Positions 42,001 through 57,000 of a stretch of 64,000 nt of DNA are shown in pieces (the stretch's first letter is position 1; each line of letters begins with the position of its first letter). The notes beneath the pieces were generated by a model, which was not told where the DNA came from, searched no databases, and was given only the letters and a program-made list of their open reading frames with translations. The position numbers were made by a program, and so were the translations under genes. The stretch comes from Lanius collurio (lineage: Eukaryota; Chordata; Aves; Passeriformes; Laniidae), in the NCBI GenBank assembly GCA_020086605.1, contig JACBWW010000029.1, positions 3,289,774-3,353,773 on the forward strand, in the 5' to 3' direction.

Positions 42001-45000
42001 TGCATGGCCACCATGGGCGTCTGTTGAACTTGGCCCAAACAAGATCCCCAACTTCATACTTCACTGGAGTAGGTTTCTTCTTGGCTTGTATCTTTGGGGA
42101 AAAACCAGAACACAAGAAATCACTAAAGCTCCAGATGCTTTTGAAGAGATTTGCTTCCCCCCTGTGAGCAGATTACATGGGACAGCAGAGACATTTACAT
42201 TAAAATGCAAGTCCTGGTTTTACTTAGTAGCTCCTACACCTTCAAAGAACACAATGGTTCTCCCATTCTTCTGAAAGAACAAAACAGTAAGAGGATTTGA
42301 GAAGGTTTTTGTTATTTTTTTAGTAAGGAACATGACCTCTGGTAAATGACTGCACTCAAACTTCACACATTTGAACAGGTAAATATTTGGAGTCAGTACC
42401 AGATCCCATTATTTCACCAACACCAGTTTGTTCATTTCAAAGGTTGCAACATACAGAAAAAGTAGTAGCAAGAGACAGTGAAATTTTCCTGGCTGAAATG
42501 TGACAAGAACAGCAAATTAAGTGTTTATCAATTGGAAAAAAAAGTTGGTATCTACAAGTTAGTAACTTCCCTGCTTCCCAGATGGGCTCAGGAAAAAGCT
42601 TCACCAGAAAATAATTGAAACCAAAGACAGGAACAATCACAAAAAATCTGATGCTTAGCTTGTATGAGCAGAACTGGCATTGCTTTGCCCAAAAACTACA
42701 GAGCAGAAAGGGAGCATAACAGCATCACCCCCCTCTAGGACACAGACAGACACACTGACCCTGCCTGTCTCCAAAACCTGCTCACAAGTATCAACTCTGC
42801 AGACACAGTCACTCAAATCCCCTCAGCCTCCCAGGGCTGTGCAGCAGCCACAAGAACACAAAAATCTTTCAATACACAAACCCTAAAGCTGTTCAATGCC
42901 ATTTCTGTGTCACTGCTCGAGAGCTGAGAGTAGATCCTGGGTTGTCTGCGAAGCACGCAGCTTCTCTGGCTGGATGTGCTCTACCAGCAGGACCTCTGCC
43001 AAGGAGGGGATCCAGGAGCTTTGGTGTTGTGAATAATTGAGCCAAGATGAGGTACAATAGGTTTTCACAGGATATAAGAGTCCCTGTACCCAGTTGTGAG
43101 GTATCCTGCCTGCTTAGCAGCACCCATCAACATGTCTCAGGTGGGTTCAGCATTTTAGGAGCTCCAAGAAGCAGTCTAGGTATTTTTCCTGCCAATAAGC
43201 ACAAGCAATATGTTCTTCATTAAAGCTGTTACAGCACAAACACACACCTTTCTGCTTCACTTCTCCATCCTGATAACCACCCTGCTTGAGGCACGTCTCT
43301 TGCCATACCCAGCTCAACATCCCAGCAACTAAAACACAACAGACCTCTCTAATAAAAGGTATATTCCATTTCTCATTGAATTTTATGGGTCTTCTTCATG
43401 TGGTTAAAGAAAACACAAAAGAATAAACCCTGTCACATGAAAAAAAGGCATGTAATGATGTTACAGACTACATTGTTGAAATTCTTCTCACCCACTCATC
43501 AAAAGCCACACAATAACTTATTGCTGAGCAGGAGTTCAGGAACAGGGAATGCGAATGGCACTGGGCAGGGGGCTGCAGTCCCTCTCTCTGCCACTGCCTT
43601 GCTGTAGCCTCCGTGTCTCCAGCTGTATCTGTGAGCACAGGAACCAGAGATGCTGCCTTGGTTGTTGCTTTTTAAATGTAGATGCACTTTCAGATGCAAA
43701 CCCTCTCTTTTTTCAGTCTACTTGTGTTCTTGTAAATGTGACTTTGGCCTCAAATTTTTTTTACACAAGATTTCCAGCCTGGGCTTTGAGGGGTACATGT
43801 ATATCTCAGCTGATTATCTCCGATGCTGTGCATACACATACAATGGATGTGCATCTTACCGATAACTGTAACCCGAGCAGGGTCACTGGCCAGAGCAGTA
43901 AAACCTCGCTGGAGATTTGCCAGAGCCATTCACTCTGATCCACCTGAAGGACACCCACAATCCCTGCCCTTAGGCAAATCTGCATTTAAATCAACTCTTT
44001 GTCAACCTCCAACACCCCAGTTGAGTGAAAAGGTGGCTTTCAAGAAACTATTCAGACAATGCCTAAATCTCTTTCCAAGAAGTCAGCAGCCATTCTCATT
44101 CCTGCCCAGTTTCCTCTCTCATTTCCCTGGCATTAGCAGTCAGGTGCTGGACTCACCATCACCCACCACCAAGTCCCCATTACCGGGTCATAGAGGCAGA
44201 TCAGGAAACACCATGTCCTGAGGGAGAGCCTTGTGACAGGATGCACTTGCAGCAGGTCACTGTCTTGCATAATTTTCCTCTCTGCTCTCCCTAAATACCA
44301 CCAATCTGCCAGAGAGGCCTTCACATTTTTTTTCTTTACACAGTATAAAAAAAATCTACTAGGGATTTTCAAAATGTACATTGAAAAACCAACAGCAGAG
44401 GAGCAAAAGTAGCAGCTGTTGTCCTTTCCAGGTACAGTTAAGTCTCTTCCTTTAAACTCTGCTGCATGATAGAAAAATTATAGCCCCAAAGCATGTATTT
44501 CTTATGTCAGAATACAACAAATTTCACTCCTGTTAAAATTAGCATTTACTATGCCAAGATCAAACTGCTGATATATCCTGATAGCCAAAAATTCAGCCCT
44601 GCAGAAACAGTGACTTTTCTGTGAGCTAGGGAAAGCCCAAGCTTTTTAAAAAAATAAACTTCAGATGTTCACAGCACTGTTCACCTTCAGAGCACGGAAA
44701 CATCCAAGTATTTAAATAACAACAACATTTGTGAGCCACTGCAGTTCAGGTAAGCACCACATTATAACTCCAGTGGAGACACAGTGAAGAAATTAAACCA
44801 GGTAAGAGCCTTGGTTAGTGATGAAGGGACAGGCCCTTCTCCATTGATGGGGAACATCAGGGTTTTGCATTCCTTGATGTTCTCCTCAAGGGAGTCAGTA
44901 CTGTCTACTCTGTTATCAAGTAAGTTTGTCATTAATTTGTTGTTTAGATGGGACAAGCTACAGCCTAAACTTGAGGTGATATGCAGCGTTTCAGATCACT

Positions 45001-48000
45001 CTGTGCTATTTCTGGACAAAACAAGACTGTCCCTTACAGATGTTTTTAATCAAACCCTCTCCACCAAAGACCCCAAATGATCACTGTGGAAGAGGTCACA
45101 AGCCAAGACTCAGCAGCAAGATGACACAAACACTACCTGCAAAATCAACTCTTGAGTTTGTATTACACCAGCTAAACACACTAGACTGCAATCCACTAAT
45201 TAAAATACCAAACACTGGGGCTCAGCTTCATGAGAAGGAGGCTTTCTATCGGAAAGCCAGATATCAAGCAAAGAAAGCTTAAATTTTCAAGTGTTTGTAC
45301 TATGGTAAACATACTGACAGTCCTCAACTGTCTGTCACCAATCTTCCTCCCTTGAAAAATAACCACATCATTAAAAAGTGGAAAAAAATAGCCCTTATCC
45401 AGTAACCACTCTTGGCTCTGTTACTGGAAGCTGTTCTTCAGTCCATTAATCTTGCTGGAAGAAGTGGCATAAATCAGAAGCCCACAAAGAGAGGCAATGC
45501 TGACAGCCACAGGGTGCACCTTTCCTGCAGCACTGGACATCTCTGAATAAAAATCAGAGCAGCACCAGCCCCTCCAGTGCAGCTGGAGGCACAGCTGCAG
45601 ACACCCCACGTGGCCCAGCAGCGTGACCAGGGATGTGACCATCTTGGCAGAGCCACAGCAAGACTGAACTGCACACAAAGGGGCAGAGATATATCTGCTG
45701 TTACAGGCAATTTCAAATTTTCAATTTCATAAACCCAAAGAGACATCTGTCCAGAGGTCAAGCACTGATCTGCACACTCCCAATTCAGACCTGCTTTGGA
45801 AATCCATCATGGAAATACGTGGCCAAGAAAGCCCTATTATGGTTTATTCCTGACTTAATTATAAACAATGTTACTCAATGAAGCCAGGGACAGAACATGT
45901 TTGCAGAAAGGCTGGGACAGTAAAAGACACTGTGTGCAATGAGGATAAAGAAAAGCAAGAAAGAAGTCACTGATCCCCCAAAAATAACAGGGGAAGATCC
46001 TGCCAAGTCTGTTTCAGGCACAAACTGGACAGAATCAAAGCTAAGGATGAAAATAAAAGGAGGCGGCCACATCCAAAGCATAATTAACTAACACAGTATA
46101 AACAATTACACTAATAGCCTTTTCCTCTGAGTGTACAGCAGATACCTTCCCAGGGCCCTGCAGCAGCATGGGCTAGGGATATCTCCTGAGCAAATCTCAC
46201 CACACTGGTAGCGCCAGGTAAGTCACATCCACACATGAGCCAGCCCAAACATCCCTGCCAGGAGCAAAAGCAACAACTCTGCCCTGTAAGCTTTCAGTGC
46301 TGTCTTCAAACCTTCTCATTTCCAGGCCAGCAACTCTAATGCTTCTCCCTGCATTCCATCTATGCCCATCACAAACCTGTTCCCAATGCCTGCTTCTTAT
46401 TAGTTAGAACTGGAAGCTCACTGAAGATCAGTCCACAGCCTGCCCCCACTGCTACCTTTTATTCCCTAAAGTTCAGTGATCATTATTTTTTTCCTAAGAG
46501 GATGAGATAACAAAAAGTTCATCTGATTCCTACGAGCTACCAACCCCAGATATGGCTGAACTGACTAAAGATCAACAGCCTCCTTACCTGAAAAAAAAAC
46601 CCTACTAAAATAAACTTGAGGGAAAGATGACATTTGAAGGCAACTGGATAGCCTGGGCCAAACAGTCTGCTGGAGAGGGACTTCTTACAAGGGCACAGAG
46701 TGACAGGACATGGGGAAATGGCCATATTCTGTGAGTAGGTTTAGATTAAATGTGAGGAAGAAATTCTTCCCTGGGAAGGTAGTGAGGCACTGGAACAGGT
46801 TGCCCAGAGAAGCTGTGGATGCCCCTGGCCCCCTGTAAATGTTAGAGGCCAGGTTAGATGGAGCTCTGACCAATCTCATCTAATAGAAGATGTCCCTGCC
46901 CATGGCAGGACATTGGAACTAGCACTGGAACTAGATTGTATTTAAGGCCCCTTCCAATCCAAACCATTCTGTGATTCTATAGAGAAGTTATTCACTAACA
47001 CAACCAACCCCACAGTTGGTGTCACAGGTGCCCTGTGCCTAGGACAGGCCACTCCCAGCTCCTGCCATTTCTGTGGAACAGGTTATTCACCCTCTGCCCT
47101 CACAAAGGAGAGGCAGCAACTGGGGTAAGTTCTCCCTATTAAAATACTCCCAGAACAAGCCTGGAAGGGAATTGCTAAAGTTACCCCAAAAGCCTTTAGG
47201 GAACTTCCCTCCAGCTACAGCACAGCCTCACTGAGTTAGCTGAGTTTAAGACAAAGCAGAGCAGTTTTAACCTCAGCACTCAGGGTTATCCCTCTGTCCA
47301 TACAGCTCCTGTCCCAGGGGACCCAGACCCTTTAACTCTGGTCATAGAAATGAAGCAGCAATGGATGCAATCCCCATACAGTGACTGCTGCTGATAGATA
47401 GTTAAAAAGGTCAACTCCTACCTCTGTACTGCTCTTAATGAAGGGAGGATGGAAAGAAGTCTGAGTGATCTATGGTTCATTACTTTACTCAGCCCCAACA
47501 TTTGTGCACTGAGAAATGAACAGACATAGAAGGAAAGAGAGGAATTGCAAAATAACCTTTGCTTGGGAATGCTGCATGGAAAGGTAAAAAGGAGAAGAGA
47601 CTAAGAACAACAATAAAGAAAAATAAGTAACTGCTTGTGATGGAAACCAGAAATTAATACTCATTAGCAAAGATTCATGTTTTAAAGAAGCATTTCTGAA
47701 ATCAAAACCCAATCAGTCGAAAGAAAACCAAAAAAAAACCCAAAATGGAAAGAATATTAAATTATATCTACTTTATAGCTAAGAAATATTTGAAGCTAAG
47801 CAAACAGAGGTCACCAAAGTTTCCTCCATACAAAGTACCATCACCAAGCACAGGAACTTTAAGCCTTTACACAGAGAGGCTGAAAAGAGGCCTTCACTTG
47901 CTACGACAAAACTTACAGGAATCAATCCCTGCACAGGGAAAGGGGTTAGCCCAACTGGAGCCCACATGGACAAAACCTCCACCCAAACCATGGCACACAA

Positions 48001-51000
48001 TGGCGTATCTGAAGAAACCAGAGTAATAATCACATTGGCACTTAGTGGCAAGCTTCAAATCAAACAGAGCAGCTGGAGAAGTCTGCTGGAAGCCCATGGG
48101 CAGCCTGTGCTTCCAGGGTCCTGGGGACATGCCCTTTGTTCCAGCTGCTCCAGTCTTCCTTCAGCTTCAGCACTGCAGCAAAAAGCAAACAGGCATCTGA
48201 CCTACACTCATGTCTGAAAAAGTACACGACCTCTTATCCGGGACCATTATCATTCAGAAGTCTTAAATACTCACTAATTAAATATTCACTAGCAAAAAAT
48301 ACAGCAGAGATTATGATACAGACCAAACTTCTGTTATCAACATGCTTGTGGGTATATGTTGTCTTTGGCCAGTTTTTTGTACCCTTTTCCAGGGTACTAA
48401 GTTTTTCAGGGTCCATATGTACATATGAACTACCCTGAAAGGTTAAAATCAAGAGAGTAGATTGGACTACTTTGAGTAATTCTGTACCCTGAAGCATTTC
48501 TATCAAGGTCAGGAGTTATCCACATAGAGATTTTAAATAAAGACTGTACTAATGAGAGAACACCAAGTCTCAGTCTCCAAGATAATAACTGGAAACAGCA
48601 TCCCTGTTTCACTCAATGGAGACAGTTTTCCTTATGGATTGGATGGAAGAGCAGTGTAAGAGAAAGCTTCAGCACTTCAGCAACCTAACTACCAGAAATG
48701 CACCTGACAGCAAGGTTTGAAGGATGCAGGAGGAGGAAGGGGGACAGAAGGGTATGATCTCACCCAGAACCTCTGTGTAGAGAAATCCAGAAACACACAG
48801 AAGTTTTCAGATGACTGCCAGGAGCCTGAAGCAGAGGACAGACTTTCATACTTGCTTATCTGCACACATTTTAAATGATAAACCACATTCTCTTTAAATC
48901 TAGCTCTTTTAATCAGTACTAATTGTTTCAGTGAGAGAGGAATTGCTGGCATTACCAGAACTTTTCAAATTCTCACGAAGAACAAATACCCACAAATATC
49001 TTCTTATGTCCAAGTATGAGCAAAAAAACCCCAAAGTGAAACCAGGTCATCAGATCTGTCCCCTTTTCAGCCTTATTTTTGTGCTCCTCTATGTATTATC
49101 AAACACTGCTCAGAAGCAAGATATCTGATAAACACAGCGTTCATTTTTCAGACATTAAGTTTCTAAATCCATGAAATGAAAAACAGATTCAAACTATGTA
49201 AAATGAAATTTGGCTATTCTAATTTTTGTATGCATGCTCTATTCATTACAGCTTAAGCTGTAACCAGAATGAAGAACTAGGGAACAACATGTACAGTGCA
49301 AAGAGTGAATATTGTATTAGAACCTCTACAGCTAAAAAGTGTGAGTTTGTGTTGAATTAAATTAACTGGCTTGTTGCTTGTTTTGGTTTGGCTGATGATG
49401 TTTGGGGTTTTTTTAAATCTGTGGGATTCTCTGAAAGCAACAAACATTTAAGGGGGGCTTACAAATCTCATCTTCTGCAGAAGTTTTCATTTACCCACAG
49501 GAGAGGAAGGGATAATCCCACTTTGCTAGTCCAAATAAAAAGATGCCTCTTACACAAAACCATGACCTCCTGACAATGAGGTGGCATTCAGGATGTAAGT
49601 ACCCCTAAGCAACTGCACCATTTTTCCAAAAGAAACAAAAATTCTATTCATATAAAATTAAGTTTTAATTTTTACTTAAAATTCGACTGCTTTTTCTGAA
49701 TCCCTACTAAAACTGAAATCAGATTTTTTGAACACCAGCAGGGCAATACTTTCATCTTGTGCTTGTTTATTTCTTGATATGCACACTCAAAGCCATGACC
49801 TCAGGAAGGTTCATGCTTCAGGCATCAGGTACTACAAACTTGTGCTTCTGAGAGGCTTCCAAACCTTTCTGTGGTGAATCCAGCTTCCTAAACACTGTGA
49901 ACCTACTGTGAGAGGACAGCCAACTACAGTCAAGACAAATCTGACTTGTTTTACTGCTGTTATTTACAAATCTGCGGGCAGTCACCGCATTAGCCAGAAC
50001 AGTAGGAAGTCTGAACAGGTGCTTGGGAAAACCAAACAACAAACTAACATCAGGGCAAGGGGAGGAACTATTAAAAAGGTGATAACCACTCTGCTCCTCA
50101 CCCTTCCTGAATTAGGCAACAGCAGGTTTCTGTCTTCCCACCAACAGTGGGAGGGAAAGTCATGAACATACTCCTTCAAAACAAGTGGAACATGGAAGCT
50201 TCAAGCAGGGCTGAGGACGAGAGCCTCACTGCACACTCAGCACTGCAGGGGCTGCAGGGGCTGAAAAAGAAACTGGAAGTTTCCTGCGTGCTGAGATACT
50301 ACTGTACAGGAAATTCACTCTTCACTTTTTCCTAAAGGATACCACACTAAAAGTCATCCCATCCTTTGGTTTGGATGCAACACTTGGATTGTTCCATCCA
50401 ACTCAACACTTCGGGTGTCTCGCATGCAAAGGTCAATGCCCGAAAATCCAAAAAGAGACCCCAGTGCAATTTCTGATGAGTGTTATCAAGAACTCACTCA
50501 AAGCTTTTCTTGCCAACCCTTCCTACCCCAGTGCTCCTCCACCCACGAGGAGGAGGATGGGAAAATACACGGGGAAGCCTCCAGGACTAGAGATGTGCTG
50601 CCCTGTGATTCAGCCACCAACAAGTGCTCCCAAAATGCTCCCTTTCCCTGAAACCACACATGTGGTGCCCCTTCCACCTGCAGCCTTGCTCTTCACCCAG
50701 AGCCCTGGCAGCACCTCAGCCCCACAGAGGCAGCAGGGGATGCCACTGGCTGCTGGAAAACGCATTCATTCACCTGTGGATCATGCAGCTCCCATCACTG
50801 CCAAGGCGACACCCAGTCCAGGCAGTAAGATGGGACAACTTAGTACAACCCTTCTGCTCAGGCTGTGTTAGAGACAGCAGTGAAGGCACTCAGCCAGGAC
50901 CAGCCTGCCCTTGAGAAGGAAAGAAGTGATACACAAGGTGACTTTTCTCCCAACTTCTTTTTGCCATTTTTCTGAAGAACCGTGTGAGATAAATCTTAAT

Positions 51001-54000
51001 GATAATCACAAAGAGTCAGCATGTCAATTTTAACAAGTGCTTTACCATCTTTCAGTAGAGGCGAGACATACTGCTGAAATTCCTCCTGGTTTCATCAATG
51101 CTTTTGGACACAAAAGAGATGGATGCACACCCAGGCCATCTTTATCTCTGTCGCACATTTAATCACTGCTGCAGAGCTACTGTGAGCAGCCACACTGGAA
51201 CCAGATTTCTAATTTAACAAGAACAGAGAACTTCAGCTGGCACCTGCTCCAACACAGGGCAGCATCTTCCCCTCTCCTGGGCACTGGAGTCAGGAGCACC
51301 CACTCAGATCAGCCAAAGCAATGCCTGTGCTCCTACCCATGACTGAACAAGGGGGGCTCCAAAACTTTCCACCTCACAGTTTTCCTCAGCATGGCACCAC
51401 AACTCTGCAGCCATGCCAAACTCCCTCGTGTTACCATTCTGCACCAGGTGGCTCTGTGCAGACAGAACAAAATATAGATTATAGTTTTTTGGTATTAAAA
51501 GTGGCATTCACTTAAATTGTTGAGTCTTTTAACTCCTAGGACAACCCCCTGCCTGCTAAGAGTTCTTCCTTCAGATGTTTTTATTCCCTGTGCCTTTCTA
51601 AATGCCAGAGCAAATAATTTAAAAGCAATCAAAATTACTACATACAAGCTGTCAGTCACAGGCAAGAAAAGCAGAAGTATATTCTAAGCAATTGCAGTGA
51701 AAATTGATCATCATCCAATACACCAATTTCTGAGTTACAAATATATTTTTAAGAAATACCATCGCAATTATATCTTAGAGAATAATACTTTTTTCTTGGG
51801 GCTCAAGTAGCTTGTTAACCATATTTGGAGTTCACCTCTTGAGTGAGCTACAGGTTTGTTCAGTTAACTTGGGGAAATTTAAATAAAAAACAAACTTAAT
51901 AATTGTTGCACATCACAGAGTTTAACCCCACTTCTGGGAACAGGGTGTAATGAGGTGCAACAAGAAGCTGCTACACTGGGAGAGGCAATCAACAAACCCA
52001 TGACTTCATGCAGAATATGCTGCTCTGAAGTCAAAGGTAACTGATCAAACTGAGCCACGATCACTGATTTTACCAAGGCTTGAGAAGAAGCTGTAACAGC
52101 CTAACTTGAATCACTGTACCCTCAACAACCTAAGATTTGTTAGGAAAAAAAAGCAAGTTGTGGGAGATACTCTTTTCCAAAAAATATCACCAGCACATAT
52201 AGTCATTTAGCAGACCCAGTAGACCCTGAAAAGAAGCATCCAGCCCATAAAAACACTTGTAAAAGCCAATTTTGTCGCTACTATTGCCAGACTTACAACT
52301 GCATACAGTGAATTAACCAGGACAATGCTTGAACATCTCCCTCACTCAAGTTTCAAAAGTTTTAAATTTAGAAAACAGAAATTACACAGAGGTTTCTGTC
52401 AATACGTTCAGTAAAACATCACTTTCAAAACTGTCCAATCTGCAAGAAAATCCCTCTGGTTTTGCTGTTTACAAATAGACACATTCAGCTTCAGAACATG
52501 AAACACGAAGGCATCAACCATTCAAATTTCACATGGCACACCAGGTATTTTCTAGAGAAACCAAGTCATTTCCTGTAACACCACTACACAAACAGATATT
52601 TCACACCTAATCAGCAATCAGAGAACAAATACAATGAGACACGGAGAGGAAGGGCAATCTCAGCCAAATGCTATGATAAAATGCTTCCAGGATCCAACTG
52701 GCTGTGCAGGAGAGCTCTGGATCCTACAGACTGTTCAAAACCCTCAGAATGAGCTGCTCTCACCCCCTCACACACAGGAGGTCCTGCTGTGACATCTCCT
52801 AACACTCACCCACTCACATCTCCACCACAATCAAGAGGCAATGCAGCATCATCACACCAGTGAAAGCATTAAGTCACTAAGGATCTCAAAAATTTATGGT
52901 CAAACAGTAACACAGGCCAGGAGAGGGCCCTCACTGCAGAAATTCCCATTCTTCTGAATGCCCACCAGGGCTGAAGTCCTTTATAGGTCAGTTAAGAGCT
53001 ATTTGAGACACGAATGCCCTTCAATACAAGGCCTGGTGGGTGCCATCAGGCTGCACAGCAAGTCAAGTTCCAGCTACATGCTCTTTTCTGTGAAATAATA
53101 CCATCTTCCAAACAGTGTAAATCCTAGTGGCAAAGATGTATGTGTGTGAGATCAGAGGCATAGGGACAGTAGCACACAAAGAGCCTGTTCTCTCCAGGTG
53201 CATGGAGCAGGAGATGAGGCTTGCAGGAATCACTGACAGCCAAAGAGAATTCATCTCCTCAGCAGGAAAATGTCAACTGACCAAGGAAATTTATGTTCCC
53301 TGCTAAAACAAACCACTGCCGTGCCTATTGTATCTCAGGGATATAACGTTATCAGTAGTTAGTTACACCCCGAATCAACAGTCTGTAGTAGGAGATTCTT
53401 TCAGAAATGTTTACAGGAGTAGCGAGGATCACGTGGCTTTGGTTCCTTCATTTTATTTTTAGCAGAGAGAAATGGCACCAGGCATGTCAGTTAATAAACC
53501 AAGCACCAGAGTAACTCTCACATGGGCAACATCAACACTTTAAAATCAGAGTATACTCCTCACAGCTGCAGATCAGAACTCACGTTCATCATGGGTTAAT
53601 TCTCAAGAGGACTCTGCTGGCCTTCAGTACTTCTAACACCGTGCAAACTGTGTGATTCTGGCAAAACAAAAACCTTCCAGGAGCTTTACACACATGCCCT
53701 GCTCATTCCTCACACCCAGCTCCTGGAAGCAGCCATTCTTAGGGATGAAGATCTGGCTCTAAATTCCCTGCACCTCACTTCCTCACTGTCATTACCCGAA
53801 AATCACACTCATGCATCGTAGGAATGGACAACAAGGAAATAATAATGAAAAGCAACACTGAACCTTATGCAAGCCTCTGCACATCCTGATGTCTGAAACC
53901 ATCAGGGTCCCGTGGAGAAAAGAGCTTGTGAATGCATCATGTACTCACAGTAGGAGTGGCCCAGATGTACCTGAAACCAAGGACTCTCTGCTTTCTTAAA

Positions 54001-57000
54001 CGCACAACTCTGCAAATCAAATGACTCGAACATACTTTGTGCAAAGTAACTAAAAACCAACAAGCCAACAAAGTAAAGTAATAGGGCATCCAAAGTTACA
54101 TTAAAAGAGCAAAATTTCTGCATGAGAGTTCTGCAAGAAACAAGTCCTCCTGCTCCAATTCATCAGCATTTAAATTCAAGCAACATCTGTGGCACTCAGA
54201 CATTCTGTGGCTGTACCCACCCTCCCCAGCACAGGAATCTGGACTCACTTCTCCCTCCAACTCAATATAAGGCTGTCCAGGGCCTGCACCTTGGAAAGGC
54301 CAGGAGAGCACTACAGACAAACTCACATCAAGATGGTAAAGAACAGAGATATTCAAGAACAACCACCCATTTAAATTTAAATGGCCATAGCCGAACACGT
54401 GCACAAGGCAGCAAGCCAACAGCTGCCAGCAGTCACTGTATCACCACCTCTGGAGAACAAGACCCAAGAACCACTGCTATCATTTCCTTCTCCACAAAAT
54501 AAAATCTGTCAGGAGCAGCTGGGAACCTCAGACACCCTTAAGGAAAGATTAAGATGGCACTTAAAATAGCTTTACTTCAGAATATGCACATTTCTCTTTA
54601 CAACTGAATGGTACCTGAGTGACCTCCCTTGTTTGGGGCGATGTCTGAGAGCAGCAAGTGTCAGGGCTATTAACAAATCCCCATGCAAAACAATACCTGC
54701 CACCACCCCTCCTGCCCAGAGGCATTACTTAAATGCTGGACTTTGCATCCCACTTAAGAATAAACCAAATTCTGGCCCACCTGCGGCAAGCACTCTTGAC
54801 ATTTCGGAAATCGGCCTTTTCAAAGCAAGCATCTATCGAAAAATTCAAATCTTGCAAGGGGCAGACACACAGACATCGGTGATACACAGACACTTCCCTC
54901 TTGGCAAAACAGGAAGTTTGAGCAGCAGTGGCACACTCGGAGCCACGAGCTTCAAAAATAAAAGCTCTGAGACAGTCTTGCTGTAAGGTGGAGGAGCCCC
55001 ATCAACAGGCAGCATAAAGTTGATACCTGTAAGAGTAGCCCAGCTATGACAAACACCTGTGTGGAACTCCCATGGATTCGTGGTGCTTTTATTGGGGTGG
55101 GTTTTTGTTTTAAGTTTTAGCAGGTTCTCAAAAAAAAAAAAAAAGTTGATTCCAGTTACCAAACACAGATGAGACTGGAATTAAATGCCTTAATGAATAT
55201 ATGACCTGAGGTGCAAGCTGGTTATTTCTAGCTACTATGCCCTGTTCAACCATTAAAATATTTTAACTGTCTCAGTGGTAACTTGGCACAGAGGAAAATC
55301 CCTGTCTCTTCCCATTCCACAGGCAGAGGGACTAAAATGAAGGACCACTCAGACAACAAACATTTACTTACCAAAGAAAGAACGCAAGACTTAGGGAAAG
55401 CAGGACCCCAGACAGCCTAAAAAATGCTTTTCTTTTTTTGCATATTTTTTTAGGAACGCAGCTATGCTTTCAAGTCACCAGAACCCAGCAAGGCTAACTA
55501 CTGCACGCAGGTAAGGCAGTTTTACTGAAAAGTCAACCCTCGTTGCACATTCAAATAACAAGCTTCATCACTAGGACGGTTTTGTCACCGTACCAGCTGC
55601 TCTGTGGAGCACACTGTAAAGGCAACTGTTGTGAAAGTACCTCTGCGAGCTTCTGTTTACAAAGTGAGACCCTCCCACAACCGCATCACCGAGCACATGT
55701 CTGCGAGAGATCTCTGCTTTGCCCTGCAAAACAAAGCTGAGGAGATGCACAAACCTCAGACCCACAGCAGTCTCTCACCACCAAGGAATTCTTCCCAAGG
55801 AACGCTGAAGAGTATCTACAAGCTTGAACCGTTCCACAAACAAATTAACCAGCTGTCAGCATCTTCCTGTAACCGCCTCTTCCATGGGCACCCTGTGGCA
55901 AGTGCTCCCCACCTCCCCAGAGCACGCACCAGGAACACTGAGTGTTCCCAAAGGAACACAATCCTGCCTCCCAACGCACGCACCAGCACGATCTATCCGG
56001 CATCAGTGGCTCTACTGAAACTAAAGACAGTAAGATGGTTTCAGTATTAGTCCTGTCAAATGAGCTAATCTTCAAACCCTGCATCAGTACTTAAAGCCCA
56101 GAGTATCCTCCAGCAAGGAACCTTGAGGCTGCGAAAACATACTGAAGAAAGACACCAAGAACACCGAAAAACTGCAGGAAATACACATATATAGCTGCAA
56201 ATAAAAGGTTACACTGAGAAACATCGCTTGTACTTGGATTCAAAAGCAAATCGCACCAAAAAATTATTAAATGCATCTATCTCCTTTCAGAACTCATAAA
56301 GTTCCATCAGTTTTGCTTATTATTATATTATAATTAAAGGAATTTGTGAATGTAGAGAGAAATTAAGAAAAAAAACCAGTCAGCCTAAATAAGAGGCAAG
56401 GTTTGCTGCCCGTGAGGTCTGTCAGGCCATGACACGGCCTCTCCCCGGCCACCGCCAAGGTCTCACAGCTCGGGAACCTCAGGCCTGGCCAGACAAAGAG
56501 CCTCTGACAGCGTTCAGCCAGAGCGGCAGGAGATGGAAACGCTCCCCTCCTGCCCTCTTCATCTGCACTGCGCTCAAAAAAACCCCTTCCAACGGGGAAA
56601 AAACTCCACCGAACTCCGCAGCCAGTTGCTGGGCAGAAGGACGGTTCCTCTCATTCCTGACGGGAGAAAAAAGCGGCGGGGGGAGCGCGGGCGGCCGCGC
56701 CGGGACACAGGTGCGCAGGGAGCGCGGTGACAGCCCGCGCCGGCCCCGGCAGGCTCCCCTCGCTCGGTAAGATGGCTCCCATCCTCCGGGGTGCCGGGGC
56801 GAGGGAGGCAGCGCGGCCGGCCCGGCCCTGCCGCACCGCAAAATGGCAGCGGCCAAGGCCCCCCCGCCCGCGCCCCGACGGTGCTTACGAGTTGCAGGGC
56901 CGCCGAGGACTCAGGCTTCTCCCCGGGGCCGCCGTCCGGCACCGACTCGGCCGGCTGCAGGCAGCTGTCGGGGCCCCGCTGCAGAGAGGAGCGGCTGCGG

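Larger units (their letters stand above)
42092..56888 (-). other. NSD1 intron 2 (14.8 kb)
   Basis: Largest intron, separating the N-terminal exon from PWWP1. One CR1 fragment at 46740-46980; otherwise AT-rich unique sequence with scattered short frames. Because both flanking junctions are phase 0, a frame-neutral exon hidden here is possible, but none resembling human residues 200-309 was found. Confidence 0.9.

Noticed and set aside
44762..44956. Minus-strand frame of 64 residues in intron 2 considered as a missing NSD1 exon
   Set aside because: No similarity to the human region before PWWP1 and no convincing acceptor/donor pair.
54096..54419. Minus-strand frame of 107 residues in intron 2
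   Set aside because: No domain, no NSD1 similarity and no splice support.
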